Assembly (NCBI RefSeq): GCF_023343835.1 | Contig: NC_064436.1 | Location: 50,257,883 to 50,321,882 of the forward strand | Source of the DNA: Lagopus muta | Taxonomy: Eukaryota > Chordata > Aves > Galliformes > Phasianidae | Reading direction: 5' to 3' | Length of the DNA stretch: 64,000 nt | In this document: positions 36,926 to 51,084 of the stretch, in pieces | Position numbering within the stretch: position 1 is the stretch's first letter | Layout: every line of letters starts with the position of its first letter | The notes under the pieces: generated by a model | Told to the model about the DNA's origin: nothing | Databases searched by the model: none | Seen by the model: only the letters and a program-made list of their open reading frames with translations | Program-made: the position numbers and the translations under genes

Positions 36926-39900
36926 AATGAATAAAGGCTTGCTGTTTAGAATGGGCTTTCTGAGGCAGTGTGCTGTTCTGAGATTAGTTTCAGATGGAAA
37001 TGAACCCCATGGTCAGCCCCAGTAGTCAACATAGGTGGGAGGCAACCAGGGTGATAGACTATAGGCAGCGCTGTGTGTCTCCACAGTGTGGTTCTGCAAG
37101 GTTGTTCTGTCTGCAATCTAAATTTATGTTTTTGTGCATATGTGCCTCGGTACACACTGTGAGGTGTTGAACAGTGCTCAACAGTGATATAGTTCCATGG
37201 GAATTAGTGGAGCTCAGCAGCTCTGAAGTGAACCAGCAAACACTTTGGGAGGCCCCATACTGTGTGTGTAATAGGGTCACAATATCTGAGGGTTTATGCT
37301 ATCTTCCAAGTGTCTGTGTTATCTTAGGTCCACTGAGTTATGTCCTAAGAAGCTAAAACTCTCATTGGTTCTCCTTAGGTATCACAGCCTGCTTTTGCCA
37401 GAGGCAACATGTCCCTGCTGTCCTCTCCCAAGAACATCACTTATTTGCAGGCTGAAGGTTCAGACTGAGTCAGCAAGCTGGCCAGCATCTTTCCTACTTG
37501 CAGAAGCTAAGGACTTCTGCATGCAGCTACTTCCTACCTACAGCCAAGCGATGTCTGCAGCTCCTTGGCAGGCTGGCCCACTTGTAGGAGCAGGTGGAGC
37601 AGGCAGTTGCCCAGAGCAACAGACAAAAGGAGGCAATAAAATCACATTTTAAGCAAGAAAGAGCCCCGGTGGTTCTGCACCTGTTTAATGTTCTCCACAC
37701 ACTGCTGGTGTTGGGTCCAAGCAAGATCCTCACTGCAGGAGCCATGGCTGCTGTCCTGCTGGTTGAACATCACAGCTGCTCCTGTCCATGCTTCAGCTTG
37801 CTGCTACTGGGACTGTGAAAAGGAACTCACTGTGTTCTTCTCTGTTCCTTTTCCTTGACAATGATGTACTGCATCACTGCAGAGTGGGGGGAGGGAGGGG
37901 TGGATTGGCAGGAGAGCAGGGGCAGATGTGCTGAGATGAGAGAGAGCTCTCATGGAATTCATGCTTCACTAAAAAAAACCAGTTATTATTATCCTTGCAA
38001 ATTAGGAATGACAGGCTGCCTAGGCTTACTGGGTTTATATTTACATCAAGAAACTGATTGCAAGAAATAAGATATGTCCTAGCAAATCTTACACAGTACT
38101 GGGTTCCTGTGAGGACCTTTTACAGCCTTTTCAAGGCTTAGTTAACTTAATTTGGACTTCCCTACTCTACCCAGTTCACAGTATTGAAAATATTCATTTC
38201 CTTCCATTTTTTCTTATTGCTGCTTGTGCTCTGAACCTCTATGACTTTTGGCTGCAGTTCTTCCCCACTGGTTTATAGGTTGCTGTGTCTGACTTTGCCA
38301 ACAGGTAAAACTGGGCACAAGCTCCAGATTCTGTTGAAGGCAGTGGGAGTTTTGCCACTGACTTAACTGAATGGTTATACAACCTCAAAACTTGTAGGAT
38401 TCAGGGTGAGTGTTTCCTTCCTTTCTTTCTTGAAACAGACTTTAGCTTGAGTAGAAGCAGTCATTTTTGGAAATATTATAATGGATGGTGAATTTAAGTT
38501 TCCTGTATGACAGTAACTATTAAAAAGAAATTCGGAGGAGACCAGAGTCTGGCATAGGAAAAGCGTGGAGTGGAGACCAGTAGAAAGTCAGTTATAGAGA
38601 TGGGATTTGCACCAGAATTGGGACTTGCCAATGGAAATGCTCAGGAACTTCAGTAATATCTGAAATTCTGCACATGGGATTTGAAAGATATTTGTCCTGG
38701 GAATCAGACATGGGCTTTTGATCACTGTAGTGCAGAATGCTCTTCCTTCACTGGCTTTAGATGAAACTGTTGTGTCCCACAACTAAGAGACTTCCTTTAT
38801 TTTTCCCCCAGCAGCTTTTCCTTTATATTTCTTTGGATGCCATTGCTATAATACTAGTGGATCTGTCTGTGCTCTTCTGCTTCCATAAGTGCTGACAGGA
38901 AACTGTAACCTGGAATAACAATTTCCAAATACAGAGGCATAAGAACAGTCCTAATTTTCAGAGGCTGCCAAGTGGTACAGCTATATGCTTGTACAGAGTA
39001 GTATATATTTCAAGGAAAAGGGGAAGAAAATATGAAAGAAATGAAAAAATATTGTTTTTGTGTCTGTGCAAGCATGGAAGTACTTTGTTCTCACCTGCAT
39101 GTCCCAGCCTTACTTGCCAGCTGGCTTTGGCACAAGGACTTCCACTTCATCCTAAAAGTGTTGTGCCACCAGGCGCCTGCCTTCACCCTTGCATTGATGA
39201 TGGTTTGGATGAGAGAGAGGTTTTCTGCTTTTTGAGCATGCTTTCTGCTTCTTGAGTTTCGGAACAAATTCTCTTTGCAGCCTAGAAATGCAAACATAGT
39301 CTTTTCTCTTAAAATGTTGCAAGAGGCTATACCACATCTTTATTTTTATCTCCTATGTCACTTGATTGAAAGATTCTTTGTAGCTAAAATAACGATGAAG
39401 GCATGGAAATTATTTTTATCTTACTTTCTACTGGAAACTTAAAAGGAACCTCTTTTCTCCTGCAGAATTCTCATAGATGGATGTACACACCCCAGGGATA
39501 CATACGTGCACATGCACGCACACTCAGAAGACACACAGGGACATAACATACTGCTGAATCCACACCAGGAATATTCAATATTGAGATTACACAGTTAACG
39601 TTCAACTCTGTCTGTATTGCTTTAAATTTTACCTTGTTGCACGTGTGATTTACAGCAGCCTTTAGTTAACTGACCAGGTACTGTTTTACCACTGTGATTC
39701 AACAGTGCTGAATAGAGGTGTTCACTTAATGAGCAGCGTTCAGCTGGTCAGTGTGCGTTCTGTGCTTACTTGCTACTCACTCACTGTTCAGCCTCTGCAG
39801 GTAGGTGCAGTCTTCTTCTCCTGAGTTTTTCCCATGTATTTTCTGAAGAGAGTAAGTACATAAGCCTTCCAAAATCTGAACTCATTTTCCTAACACTCAA

Positions 39901-40439
39901 CCCAGAGAAAGTTTCATTACTGAAGCTTACTTGTTAATACCAAAAATATCTGTTAATCTTGAATACCCTTTCTGAGATACCAAGGACTGCATTTTTTTCC
40001 AAGTAACTGGTATTAGGCACCAAGAACAAGAAGCAATTTTTATCGCTGTCAGTGGTAGCTGGGAGTTGTTTTGCTTATGTATGTTTTAAGCTGTAGACTT
40101 TCAAATCAGGTGCCTATCAAATGCAGAGTCTACAATTAATGATCAACCATGAAAAATCTAAAGGATTTAATTAGCAGCCTACAGAGTCGATAGTGGAAGC
40201 CAGGATAAAGGGTAATTCCCTCCTCCCTACAGAGCAACGTTCACTTTCTTATCCATGAGATGAGCTCTCTTTATTTCCTTGTCTCATTGATGGACCTCCT
40301 AACCTTAGCTAAAAATAAATCATGGTCCTTTGACAGCAGTTTTGTTCTATGGTCCCACGTCATCCTTAAAGGTGATCCATAGTTACAACAAGATAGGCAT
40401 GCTTTTTTAATTTCTTATTCAGTGCGCTGTCCTTGCTCA

Positions 40440-40640
40440 AGCAGGGACATCAGAGCAGGGTGCCCAGTCCCATGTCCACATGTCTTTTGAAGATCTCCAG
40501 GGAGATCCCACAGCCTCTGGGCAGCCTGTGCCAGTGCTCCATCACCCACACGGCACAGAAGTGATCCCAGTGTTCAGAGGGAACCTTCTGTGCTCCACCT
40601 TGTGCCCATTGCCTCTTGTCCTCATTGCTTTGGTCAACCA
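40440..40640 (-). mobile_element. CR1 LINE fragment lacking its 3' tail
   Basis: Reads GGTGCCCAGTCCCATGTCCA, GATCTCCAGGGAGATCCCACAGCCTCTGGGCAGCCTGTGCCAGTGCTCCATCACCC and TTCAGAGGGAACCTTCTGTG, then TGCCCATTGCCTCTTGTCC. This is the internal CR1 3' region in reverse orientation. The AGAATCA tail is absent, so the copy is broken at both ends or its tail has decayed. Confidence 0.92.
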
Positions 40641-41516
40641 CTTTTGGCTTTTCTGTCTCTGTGCTGTCTTGGGGCTGTCGCTTTGCTCCCCTTCTCCCCT
40701 GGTCCCCATGAGTCCTCCCCATCCCTTCTACCTGCCATGCTCAGCTGCAGGAGGTGGTGGCATGGCTCCTCCCTGTGCTTCTCCCCAGTGCTTTTAAGCT
40801 TTGGCCTTCAAAAGATATGTCTCGGTAGTGATGGCAGGCAAGGTAAAGTTTCTCATGGTGAGAATGTTTGTGATATATCAAATGGCAGCTGGCTCTGGAA
40901 AATGCTGATAGCAGCAAAGAACACACACATTGCACTCTAACTGAGGAATTGAAATCCAGAGAAAAGCCAGAAAGTAAAGGAGAAGGTGGAATAGAAGTCT
41001 GAGATGTTTCTCTCTGAGTCTAAGTGTCCATGCCATTGCTTTTGCATAGGTTGCTGTGGCAAGTAGTCCTAGATTTATAAGTACAGCAGCAATTAGGGGG
41101 AGGCTGAATGGAGTGAGCATGTACGTGTCTGCAGTGGGTTAAGTGTGGCCATACACTGTGTAGTGTTTTCATGAGTGCTTTCTTCAAAGTGAACTGCATC
41201 TGCTGCACATGTAGTAATTAAATTTGAAATAGAAGAGTCAAAATATTCCTGCTGCAAGGTTGTTGATGAATAAGGCTTAACAATCTGATTACATACATAT
41301 ATATATATTTATTTGTGCGCATGAAAAATAAAATCACTACTGTGATTTGTTTATGTTAGTAGAAAATAGACCCATTTAAACTCCATTGTTCATGTGATTT
41401 ATTGACATGGCAAGTTTATTTTAGACATATGAAGATTCAGGGGAGTGTAATTCTAATAGCAACATTAATTTGTCTTCTCAGTGCTGGAAAGAAAAGAACA
41501 ACACAAAAGCTCGCAA

Positions 41517-41519
<3 letters not shown>

Positions 41520-41547
<28 letters not shown>
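41520..41547 (+). repeat. T28 homopolymer
   Basis: Twenty-eight uninterrupted T followed by AAAC, in the upstream flank. No recognisable retroposed body next to it. Confidence 0.95.
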
Positions 41548-41551
<4 letters not shown>

Positions 41552-42224
41552 CTGCAGGGGTTCTGAAAGAGCAGCTGTCACTTTTTTTAGCCTTAGTTAA
41601 TATTTGCCATCATTTTTCATCCTGCTCTTGATACTACAGCTATGCTGGGAGAAAAGGAAGCTCTCCACCTGCTCCAAGTCTAGAACAAAGAGCTTAATCT
41701 TGAAGACAAGCACTGAGAGCAGAAGAGTTACTCTACACGAATCTAGTTGCTCTGCCACAGAAACGATGGCAGTGGATTTCTGTCTCTAGTCTACTGTAGC
41801 TAATACTGATTTCTGTAAGTTGATGGAGCATGCAGTACCCTATTACCAAATGCCATCACAGACATGTTTTGCAACCATTACCATGCCACAGTGGCACAGT
41901 GAGTGCTGTGCTCTGAAGTGTTATGAAGGCCCTCAGGCAGCCAGAATGTAAAAACATTATCTGAAGAATTATGGAGACAACTATCATCATCTGAGGGGGA
42001 ATTCTAATTTGAAATAATCTTTATCCTCAAATGAAATCTGTCATCTGGGTCATTGCTGCTGTAAAATGATTATTTTTCTCCTACGTAAGCAAGAATAGTT
42101 GAGACCTATTCTCCTATTCTTAGCAGTTAATCATATCTCATAAGCCATTTAATAAGCTCAGTAAGCCTGCTTCTTGAGTTCTATATTATTCATTATAAGA
42201 TGGGGCTCTGGGAAACCCCTTGTA

Positions 42225-42292
42225 AGGTGTCCCACTCCCAGAGGGTTGGAACAAGTTAAGGTTCTTTCAACCCAAACCATTCTGTGATTCTT
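42225..42292 (+). mobile_element. Short CR1 3' tail fragment
   Basis: Only the terminal part remains: AGGGTTGGAAC, then TTCTTTCAACCCAAACCATTCTGTGATTCTTGG, which is the CR1 3' end on the + strand. The left edge is approximate. Confidence 0.85.
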
Positions 42293-43560
42293 GGAAATAT
42301 TTGGATTATAAAGAATGGCACCATAATCTGCCTTTTCACCAGTGTAAAGACCAAGAGATAAAAAAAAAAAAGCATCAGAATTCCCAGCCGCATGCTTATG
42401 GTTAATCAAAGGCTGCAGTTGGGGTGGGATTGTGTACCATCTCCTCTTATGCTCTGCTTTTGAGGCTGGGTGAAACAGCAACATGCAGCAGACAAGTTCT
42501 CCAACACTCACCACCAGCTTCTTCAAGCACACCAATCCCTCTTCCTGTTTTTTGTGCTTTCTGCAAGCAGATAAGTATGCTTATCTGTATATAAGTATGT
42601 GCAATTTAACAATACCATTTTCTCATGCCTGAGCTGCCCGTGGGTACAGTCACTCCTTGTTTAGGTTTCCTTCAGGAGACTTTTGGCAGTTCCCAGGAGA
42701 CAGTGTTTTCTTCTGTTTGTCTTGGTGCCAGGTTGGATGGCTTTGAATCTTTTATAAAGGTGATTGTCTAAGTAAAAGCTTTGCTTTAAGGTGTCCAACT
42801 ACCCGCAAAAACCTAACAATAATAAATTTCCTCCTGTGCAGCAGTAGAGCTGTTCTTCCACTTGGAGCATGCAAACTTGCTGCACTGGTTTTTCTTTGGC
42901 CCTCTCCTGTTAATAGCAGGGAGGCTGGAGATGTTCAAGCACTTTTGGGGCATACGTGGGAGCTGAACCCCAAATTTCTGAATCATAATAGAAACAATAG
43001 AAACTCAAGTTAAGAAAAGAGTGAAAAGAGTTTGGAGCTTTTCATTACACCCCAATTCTTTTTTTTTCTTGTTCTGTTTTGTCTTGTGAAAGCACATAAA
43101 AATCAAGCAAACTTGGGAAAAGTGCCTTCCTCTGAGAACATGAGCAATCCCATTGATTTCAGTGAGAGACAGAGCACAGCTGGAGCTGAGATGAAGTCGT
43201 CAGCTTCCTGCTAGGTTGTGTCTAGCTGGCACAGATGCAGTTAAACAAATCTCTAACTCTGCATTAGAAAGACATTTCCCTGTGGGTCAGGTCGGTTAGG
43301 ATGGTTGGTTCTTTTGTTGGCTGCCCACTGTTTTGGGTGCTGCAAGCAGTCAGTGAATATATTTACCCCACAAATTCTTATAACTGCTGTAGTTTTTATG
43401 GCTTTGCAGTTTTGTGCAGAGTATTCAGGCTGCAGTTTGTTACTAGAGTTTGTTTAAAAAAATACGGTGTATAATAATGAAATAAAAAGTAAAATGGATT
43501 TCCTTTCTGGGTTTCTTTAGCCCAAATACACATTATGTATTCTCTTAAGCTCAATGAGAG

Positions 43561-43584
43561 AATGGTCTGATGAATGGTCTGATG
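43561..43584 (+). repeat. Perfect 12 bp tandem duplication
   Basis: The unit AATGGTCTGATG occurs twice back to back without mismatch, in the upstream flank. Confidence 0.9.
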
Positions 43585-46500
43585 AGTGAGGGGGTCTGGA
43601 GACTTAGATTTAATATGCAGGCCTACTGAGTTTTCTTGTGCAAAGACTAGGCAGAGAAATTTAAGGCTCTAACTCCAGGTGATGATGATCCTTCTTTAGC
43701 TGCTACTTAATCCTTTAAACCATAATTGCTAATTTAGATCACTCAGCTGTATGGTTTCTGAGAGTTGCATTGCTAGGAAAATAATTCTGCCTGGGGATGT
43801 TTAGAAGCCAGGATGTCAAGGATGGTGCTGAGGATTGAATGGTGTTAGCAGTAAGTTTACATCCATTATCTCCTTGTCTGTGAGCTGTAAGGGAGCTGAG
43901 ATCCGGGCTGTAGTACCTCCTCACCTCACAAGGAGAATGGAAGCAGAAGAGACTAGAAGGGTAAGGTAGGCTTGAGCCTCAGTCTGGGTGGAACTGTGTC
44001 ATCTCCGGGTCCTTCTGTTGGTCCCTACAGATCTCAGTACCTGGGATCTTAAAGAAGGAAGAGTTAAACTAAATAACTTAGAATAATCTAAGTTACCAAG
44101 TCACAGTTTGGCCAGGACAATGGACTTAAATTTACTACTTTTGAGATGATTGGTTTTAATACTCTTATAACACAGCTGCATCAGACCATGTTGAGATTTT
44201 CACCAGGAAAACAGCATTTCAATCCATATAAGGTGCTCAATTCACCCTGTGTTATTGAATCCACAAGAGCAGATTGGCACTGCAAATTGCTATCCTCCCC
44301 ATCTCCCCCCAGGGGCAGTTTACCTTGTGGCTCCCTGAGGAACTGTGTTTCTTATGTGAGCAGTGAATTTTTCTTAGCACTGCTTTCCACAGCAGAGTGT
44401 TTGCGTTAACAGTGCTCCTTTTTGTACTTTTTGTTTTTAGATATAAACCAGCTTTTTGGCTCTGACCTTTCCCTCTGAAGGCATGTGTCTCCTGTGCAAA
44501 ACACTGCAAGCCCAGCCTGGGTGCTGAGGTTGTTGGCCTTGCTGCTCCATCAGGCTTTGGGGAGCTGCTTGGTAAGTAACCTGGGCATGGTTTGGTGATA
44601 CTGAGGGAAGCCAAAGGTTTCCCAAAGGGGTTTTCTGCATTTAGAAATGAATTAAACTTTTAGCCTTTGTATTAAGGATGTCACAGGGCTCATTTGCTGC
44701 TATCCAGAGGAAACATGCAGCTGAGAATTGACTGGGCAGACACTCTGCTGAGCACATAACTGGCTGTAATTCCAGACTACCATGCTGTCACAATTGCTTG
44801 ACAATGGTGAAATCTCACAATGTTAAGTTACAGTCTTAGGTAGGTATTACAGTCAAAGGCATGATATCATTTAATTCTGAACTCTTTGCTTGAGATTTTG
44901 CAACAATATGGAAAGAAGTTGCAGCTCACAGCTATCACATTTCAGTGACTTGCTGTGTTTCTGGTAAGGATTGAAATGATCAATGGAGACACTGTTTTCT
45001 CTTAGTAATGGAGATTTAATTTTATGATTGTTCCGGATAAACAAGATCAGGTTTAATCAGCTCTAGTTTTCTTAAATGTGAGTTATTTTGCTGTCATACT
45101 TGTGCTGTAATTGAATTAATGACTCAACGGATACTTACATTGATATCTTTTTGTCCCACCTGCCTTGCTTTCCCTTATGAAAACAGCCATGTGATGGTTA
45201 ACAAATCAATGGATAGTTTGGAACAGAGTTGTCTTTTCATTTGTGGATTAACTTTTACAAGCCAAAAATGGCAGCAGGCACCCCTAAGGTACAATGGGTG
45301 CACCTGTGTTAGTGCTTCAGTTTTGGTTGAACTGCACTTCTGACATCTCTCTCCCAGTTGTTCCTGTTTACTGGTGTTCTGTGGAGTCTGAGAGTGCAGG
45401 AACTGGATTCCTTTCAGGTGATATTAAGGTGAATGGCGATCTGTGGCATTTGCACCATGGAGCTAGACTGGAGATAATCTGAGTTAAAATACAAAACCCC
45501 AAATCTTTGCTGTTTGTATCAAATTGTCTGCATCAACACCATTACTCAGCAGACCTAATTTTGGGCCACGCTATTGTGAATAATGTAGCAAAAATGACAG
45601 GATTTTTCTGCTTACAATTTCCAGAAAACAGGGAGCAGAAAATATCCCTCAGCTGTAGACCGACACAGATACCTCAAAGTTCATTTTTTTTTTCAGCAGT
45701 CAGAAAAGAAAAAGCATTCTTATGCACTATTTCTGATTATTTAAATTGTAAATATTTCAGTGCAGCGTAGCAAATATATTTAAAGCCATGAGCGACAGAC
45801 ATTCCTCAGGTAATTTATGATATTATATTCATGTAAGTATTATAGCAAGTATGTAATAATATTTAATAATATGTGATAACATGCACGTTATTAAACTTGG
45901 TGGTAATAAAGGTAACTTATTACTCATATAAATATATGAACGTACTGCAGAGCATAAAGTCAATATTAAACCCTATGCATGGCAAGTTCTTTTTCCTGGA
46001 AAGATTTTCACAACGTTTTCTATTCTTATACTCTGTTTCCATAGAATAAAATGCAGAGAAAGCATCACCTGTATATTTCATTTTTCATGAAACAAGAGAG
46101 ATCAAATTCCTTAGGTCCTAACCAATTTTACATTGACTTCAAAGTATTTTAGCCATATTGGTTCAGCTCCTTTGAGTCCTGAGCATCTGTCTTACTTCCA
46201 TCAGCTAGAGCTGACTTTTGTGTCTGTCAGAATGTGCTGCAACTCAAGGAGTATTTTCATTACACTTACTCAACAGGCCATTTCTTTATAGGATGTTATT
46301 TTATCTGAAATTCTCATTTGTTGGACCCTACAGGAAAGCATCAGAGTGAGACATACGAATTCATTTTTTTTTTGAGTGACTGGGTCAGGCACATGGCAAT
46401 AGTTTTTGTAAGTGCAAAACAGTGTGCGGTGAATAGAAGCAGTTTGATATGATTTTCTGCTTGTAGTGGCTTCTCAGTCTCTCAAAAGCAAAACTGAGAG

Positions 46501-48212
46501 TTTATATTGAGGAAGAAGCTCAAGTGTTTTTCTGTTGTCTGAGTTGATATGGGCTTTATCTTTCTTTAAAGAAAATGCCCTTATGGTTTATTGTGTCTTT
46601 CAGCACAGTGAAGTATTCAGTCATGCCTGCAGTTTCCAGAGGAGCACACAGCTAAGGAAGAGGAAGAGCTGTGAGGATGACAAGCTGTGGGAAGTCCAAG
46701 TGTACAGGAAAAGAGTATGGGCCTGGAATGTCCTTATGATCTCTTCATTGAGAAGGCCAACTGGGAGGACTTGCAGAGGAGGATCCTGACTGTGGTGCAA
46801 AGAGGTCAGTTTGGACAAGGATAGGAGAGAGGGTTTAAGAATATAGAGTGCTGAGAGCTTTCCTGGCAAATAATTAAGTAGGTTAGTTTTACCACTGATA
46901 GAAATAGCTTCTCATTGATGTAGGAGGCTAAGCCTCCAATAATACATTGAGAACACAGTCCTTTTTCCTTGATACTCTTTTAGAGATGGTTGCAGGGAAG
47001 GACTCCAAAGCTTTAGTAAAGACTACCAAACCTTGACAGGACAGGAGAAAGGACGTCCTGAAATATGGACTTTCTGGAAACAGCCAATTTGCTTTGTGTG
47101 TCTAGAATGTTATTTTTATTTGGAAAATGGGAAAGCATATTTGAAGACAGTGTAAAGCCGGGAAAAATATAGCTATCATTTATTTGTCAGGAAAAAACAG
47201 GAAATTTCTATTTTTATTCTTAGGCAATCTTTTCACTTTCCCTCTTTTAAAATACAATGACAGTCAATGATTAATAGACGCAGTCCACAGTGCTGCCAGC
47301 AAGAAGCCAACCTGAGTGTAGGGAAAGCTTAAATAATTGAAGGGGAAAAAAATGACAGAGGCAGCCATTAGTTCCTCTTGACAAGAAAAGCTTCATAGCC
47401 TGGCTATTTGCCCAGATAAAAGGGAAAATTTACCATTAGAGTAGTGCAATCTGTAGATTTTATGATGGACTTCCCTTGGGGGCAAAAGAAATGACAGGGC
47501 TCAGTGTTTCAAAATTTATAGAAAATGATGCAAAACCTCCTCATTTTTAGTTGCATTGCAGCACTTACAGCACAACCAGCTTGTCAGAAGTAACTGGGCA
47601 GGATTCCAGAAACAAAACTCCCAGTAGGAGTGTGAATCGTGTAGCAGTGGCTAGTTGCCTTCAGAGGGTGGCTCTACTCCATGGACATCCCAGTGGTCAT
47701 GGGAGACCTCACGTACTTGCAAAATGGTCAGCAATTTTTGAGCTGAGCAAATCAGATTGGCAAATGGTGAGTAGAAAACAAACTCCAGTTTTCTCAGAGA
47801 GGACAATGAAAAGCATGTACTCAAAATAAATAAACATTTTTCCAAGAGCAAGTTCTAATTTATTAGCTGAACAGTTTATTCTGGAGTTCTGTGTTGTGGT
47901 TATTAGTGGAGGATATTTTTTCACATTCTCATCAAGAGAATAAGAGAGGATCCTTTCCTATGAACTGCAGACTACTGTTTCATGTGACACGTCTCTTAAT
48001 GTAGTTTCCTTTAATTTCTTTGCAAAACAAGTACCAGAAGACAGGTTGTCCTGAAAAATCTGTTAAGACTGACTTGTCTTCCATTGCAGAAGTTTCCTAG
48101 AGCCTAATTAGTCCTTTTGCACAGGCAGTAACAATTAGGCAGTTGTTAAATGGTGATGTTTAACTGGTTATGTAAAATGAGATGGTGATGAAAGAAGAAG
48201 CTGAACTCTTGG

Positions 48213-48740
48213 TTACATGTGGTTGTTAGAACTTACAGAAGTGACCATGAAAGGACATAGGGGCCATGATTTTTTCCCACATCTACAGCCATAACAAAAC
48301 TCACACTGCTCATCACTGGAACCAGCTTGGAGCCAGTGAACCGCACAAACTATTTCTGGGATGTTTGGATGTTGAGCTGTGTTTGCTAAGTTTAGGGCTC
48401 TCCACATGCCCATGGCTGTACTAGATACTAGGTTTGGCTGTACAAGAAGAGCATCATATTGCAACACAAAATTCTGAGTTGCAGCATAACTGGAATTTGA
48501 GCTGAACATGTAGAAATGAAAAACACAGCTTAGAATAAGTCTTCTAGGTTGCTTTTGACACTTGGCAGGCACAATATTAAATAACAATGACTGCTGATTA
48601 GGAAGCAGAGAAAGATGGAAGCGGTAGCGACATCCAGCCCTTGACAACATCACATACAGGACAATGATATCTAAAGCTTTTAGATGATGAGAGTAATGGC
48701 TATATCCCAGGCAATGAAAGAGCAGCATGTTGACTACCAT
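48213..48740 (-). other. Unexplained 175-codon open frame, coding status doubtful
   Basis: The longest ATG-started open frame in the AT-rich flank. It opens MVVNMLLFHCLGYSHYSHHL and ends VTSVSSNNHM. It has a hydrophobic start and many Cys and His residues but no domain I recognise and no repeat family I can name. No promoter, CpG island or obvious splice context supports it. By rough reckoning an open frame this long is uncommon but not impossible by chance in 64 kb at this base composition. I list it as an observation, not as a gene. Confidence 0.12.
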
Positions 48741-51042
48741 TGCCTAGCAAAGCTTTCTTTCTGCTGTGGCATTCTGGAAAAAGCCGTGGTGGCATATGTA
48801 TCTAGGGAGTAGTCTCTCAGCAAAGTAAATTTGAATGTGTACACTGTGGCAGCATTCTTGAAATTTGTGCCTGCTAATAAATCTGTCCTTTAGATAAGGT
48901 CTTAGTGTAAGCATCCTAAAACTCACATCAAGTGATGGTCTCTTTTCTGTGTAATTTTAATGAGAAGGGGCTGGTATTGCTTGGTCGTGTTTTAACGTAC
49001 TGAGTTTGAAGGATTGTGTAGAATCTGTTTAATGAGACCCAGCTGTGCTGGCCAGGTGGATGGCTGCCAACATCCTGATCACAGGGGTAACAAACACTGG
49101 AAAGATTTCAGAAAAAGTTTTTTTGCAAATATATACTTCACCATAATTCAAAGGATCTCCCTAAGAAAATTATTTTCCTCTAATATTTTTCATTGTATCT
49201 GTCCTTTACAGGTGGCAGCAAGCTGGCACCTTTTGATATTGAGATTCTCACTCTTAAGCCATTTAATTAAGGTAATGATGCTGTGTGGATTATAAGAATT
49301 GGAATTCATCTGTATTTCTTTTGTATCCGGTAACTCCTGAAAGTTTTGGAAAAAAAAACAAACAACTGTAACAGTGCAAGGAGATCTGCCGAACATGACC
49401 TTATTATTACTATCCTTGGGAAGAGTATTATTGCAAAGTATTTTTGCGAAACTTATTTCTATACCAGAATTTGGCTTTCACCAATATGTAACACTAAGTA
49501 GCTCTCCACAACCAAAGTTGTGTGTGCTGGAAGTATTCCAGAAGGTACTGAAACAATATCAGGGAGAATAGTAGAGGTGAATGACCTTCATTTTCAAGGT
49601 TGGTGGTTTGGTTTTTGGTTTTTTTTTTTCTTCTTTTTTTACATGAAGGGGAGCCATGAATGTATTTTGGATTTGTTTTGTAGAGGCGTCACAGTCAGTT
49701 CTAGTGACAATAACACTTGGAATGAAGGCTGAAGAGAGAAATGGGAGTGAGAGGGCTTCATCTGAGAGCAGAAAACACTAACGATTCTTTGGATGTCAAT
49801 AAAAAGAAAGATGCCAAAGAGAGAAAAAGAAGCACTAATGTAACAAAGTCAGGCAAGAGAAAGTTATAGAGGAGGAAAGAGGCTGTGGCAGGACAAAGAT
49901 AGATGAATGTACAGGAATAGGAAGAGCTCCATGACTGAGACTCAGAAGCATTTTCCTAAGTTCCAGACAACTCTTATGTATGAATGAAAGTCAAGGATCT
50001 ATTCTGCCTACTGTATCAATAACAACATTTCCTGGAGGCATTTTGCCTGCGAAGACTTGGGATGCAGCAGCTACTTCTTCACAGTAACAGTCAATGTAGA
50101 AAGCTGCAGAGAGGTTGCGTCCTGATCCTGTCATTGTTTCCCATCTGGTAACACTGATTTTCCCTTCCCTGTTTAACAACCTTGCATCAGAAGGTGGCTG
50201 CTGTCAGATACCCGAGCAGTGCCTAAGGAAAAGGCCCATGGGGTATTTTATGAGAGGTTGCAAAGAGAGGAAGGAATCCTGCCAAAGAGCATTTTGGGAA
50301 TGAAGGAAACGCCAGAGACAAGGCTCAATCTGAGGCTGCCTAGGTACTGAAGAAGGTTTACCTTTGGTCCTCACAAAGGATAGGCTGGAGACTGTCTGCT
50401 TTTTGTTGTCTGAAGCAAAGCTTGCATGTCTGCTGTGATCTTTCAGGGGAAGTGGCATATAATTATTTTTTTGGGGTACCAATTTTTTTTGTGTGTGTGT
50501 GGCTGCTAGTAAAGCTAAATTCTAGAAATGAGGCTAAGTTTTTATTTATCCTGTAACGGATTGTACATATGCCGTGATTCTGAGTGAGATTGGGGAAAAA
50601 AAACCAATGTTTTGTTACGCGTGTGACTTGTTTTGATTGCTATATCTGCCATGTTTCTTCTCCAATCCTGATTTTATTTTCTACTATTTTAGTGTTCTTG
50701 AGCTGGATGAATTACTTCTAAACATGGGAATGATGAAATCTACAAGAACTAGCTCTAGGACTGCTTAGTTATTGCAGTGTGCAAAGATAGTTTTCATTCA
50801 TACTTCACCACATAAACAAAATATTCTGAAGTTGATTTATTGCATCTCCTGGACTTTCTGCATTTCTCAATAGGTATTTTCCTGCTCTGCCATAACTTCT
50901 AGTTGCCTGCTGTGAGAAACTGTTACCAGCCAGCTCAATTAAGCTGATGAAAAACTCAGAGGTAGGTACTGCCAGATCTCAAGTTCCAGACTAATATTTT
51001 AAAACTGTATTAATTTAAGTGCCAAGATGGACATTTCCTATG

Positions 51043-51046
<4 letters not shown>

Positions 51047-51081
<35 letters not shown>
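51047..51081 (+). repeat. T35 homopolymer
   Basis: Thirty-five uninterrupted T between GCAGG and AAGCATT in the upstream flank. Confidence 0.95.

Positions 51082-51084
<3 letters not shown>

Noticed and set aside
36691-37025. Plus-strand open frames of 73-75 codons
   Set aside because: They lie on the antisense of a minus-strand CR1 fragment.
40450-40940. Open frames of 90-116 codons near 40.5 kb
   Set aside because: They overlap a CR1 fragment in non-coding frames; the CR1 3' region explains the sequence.
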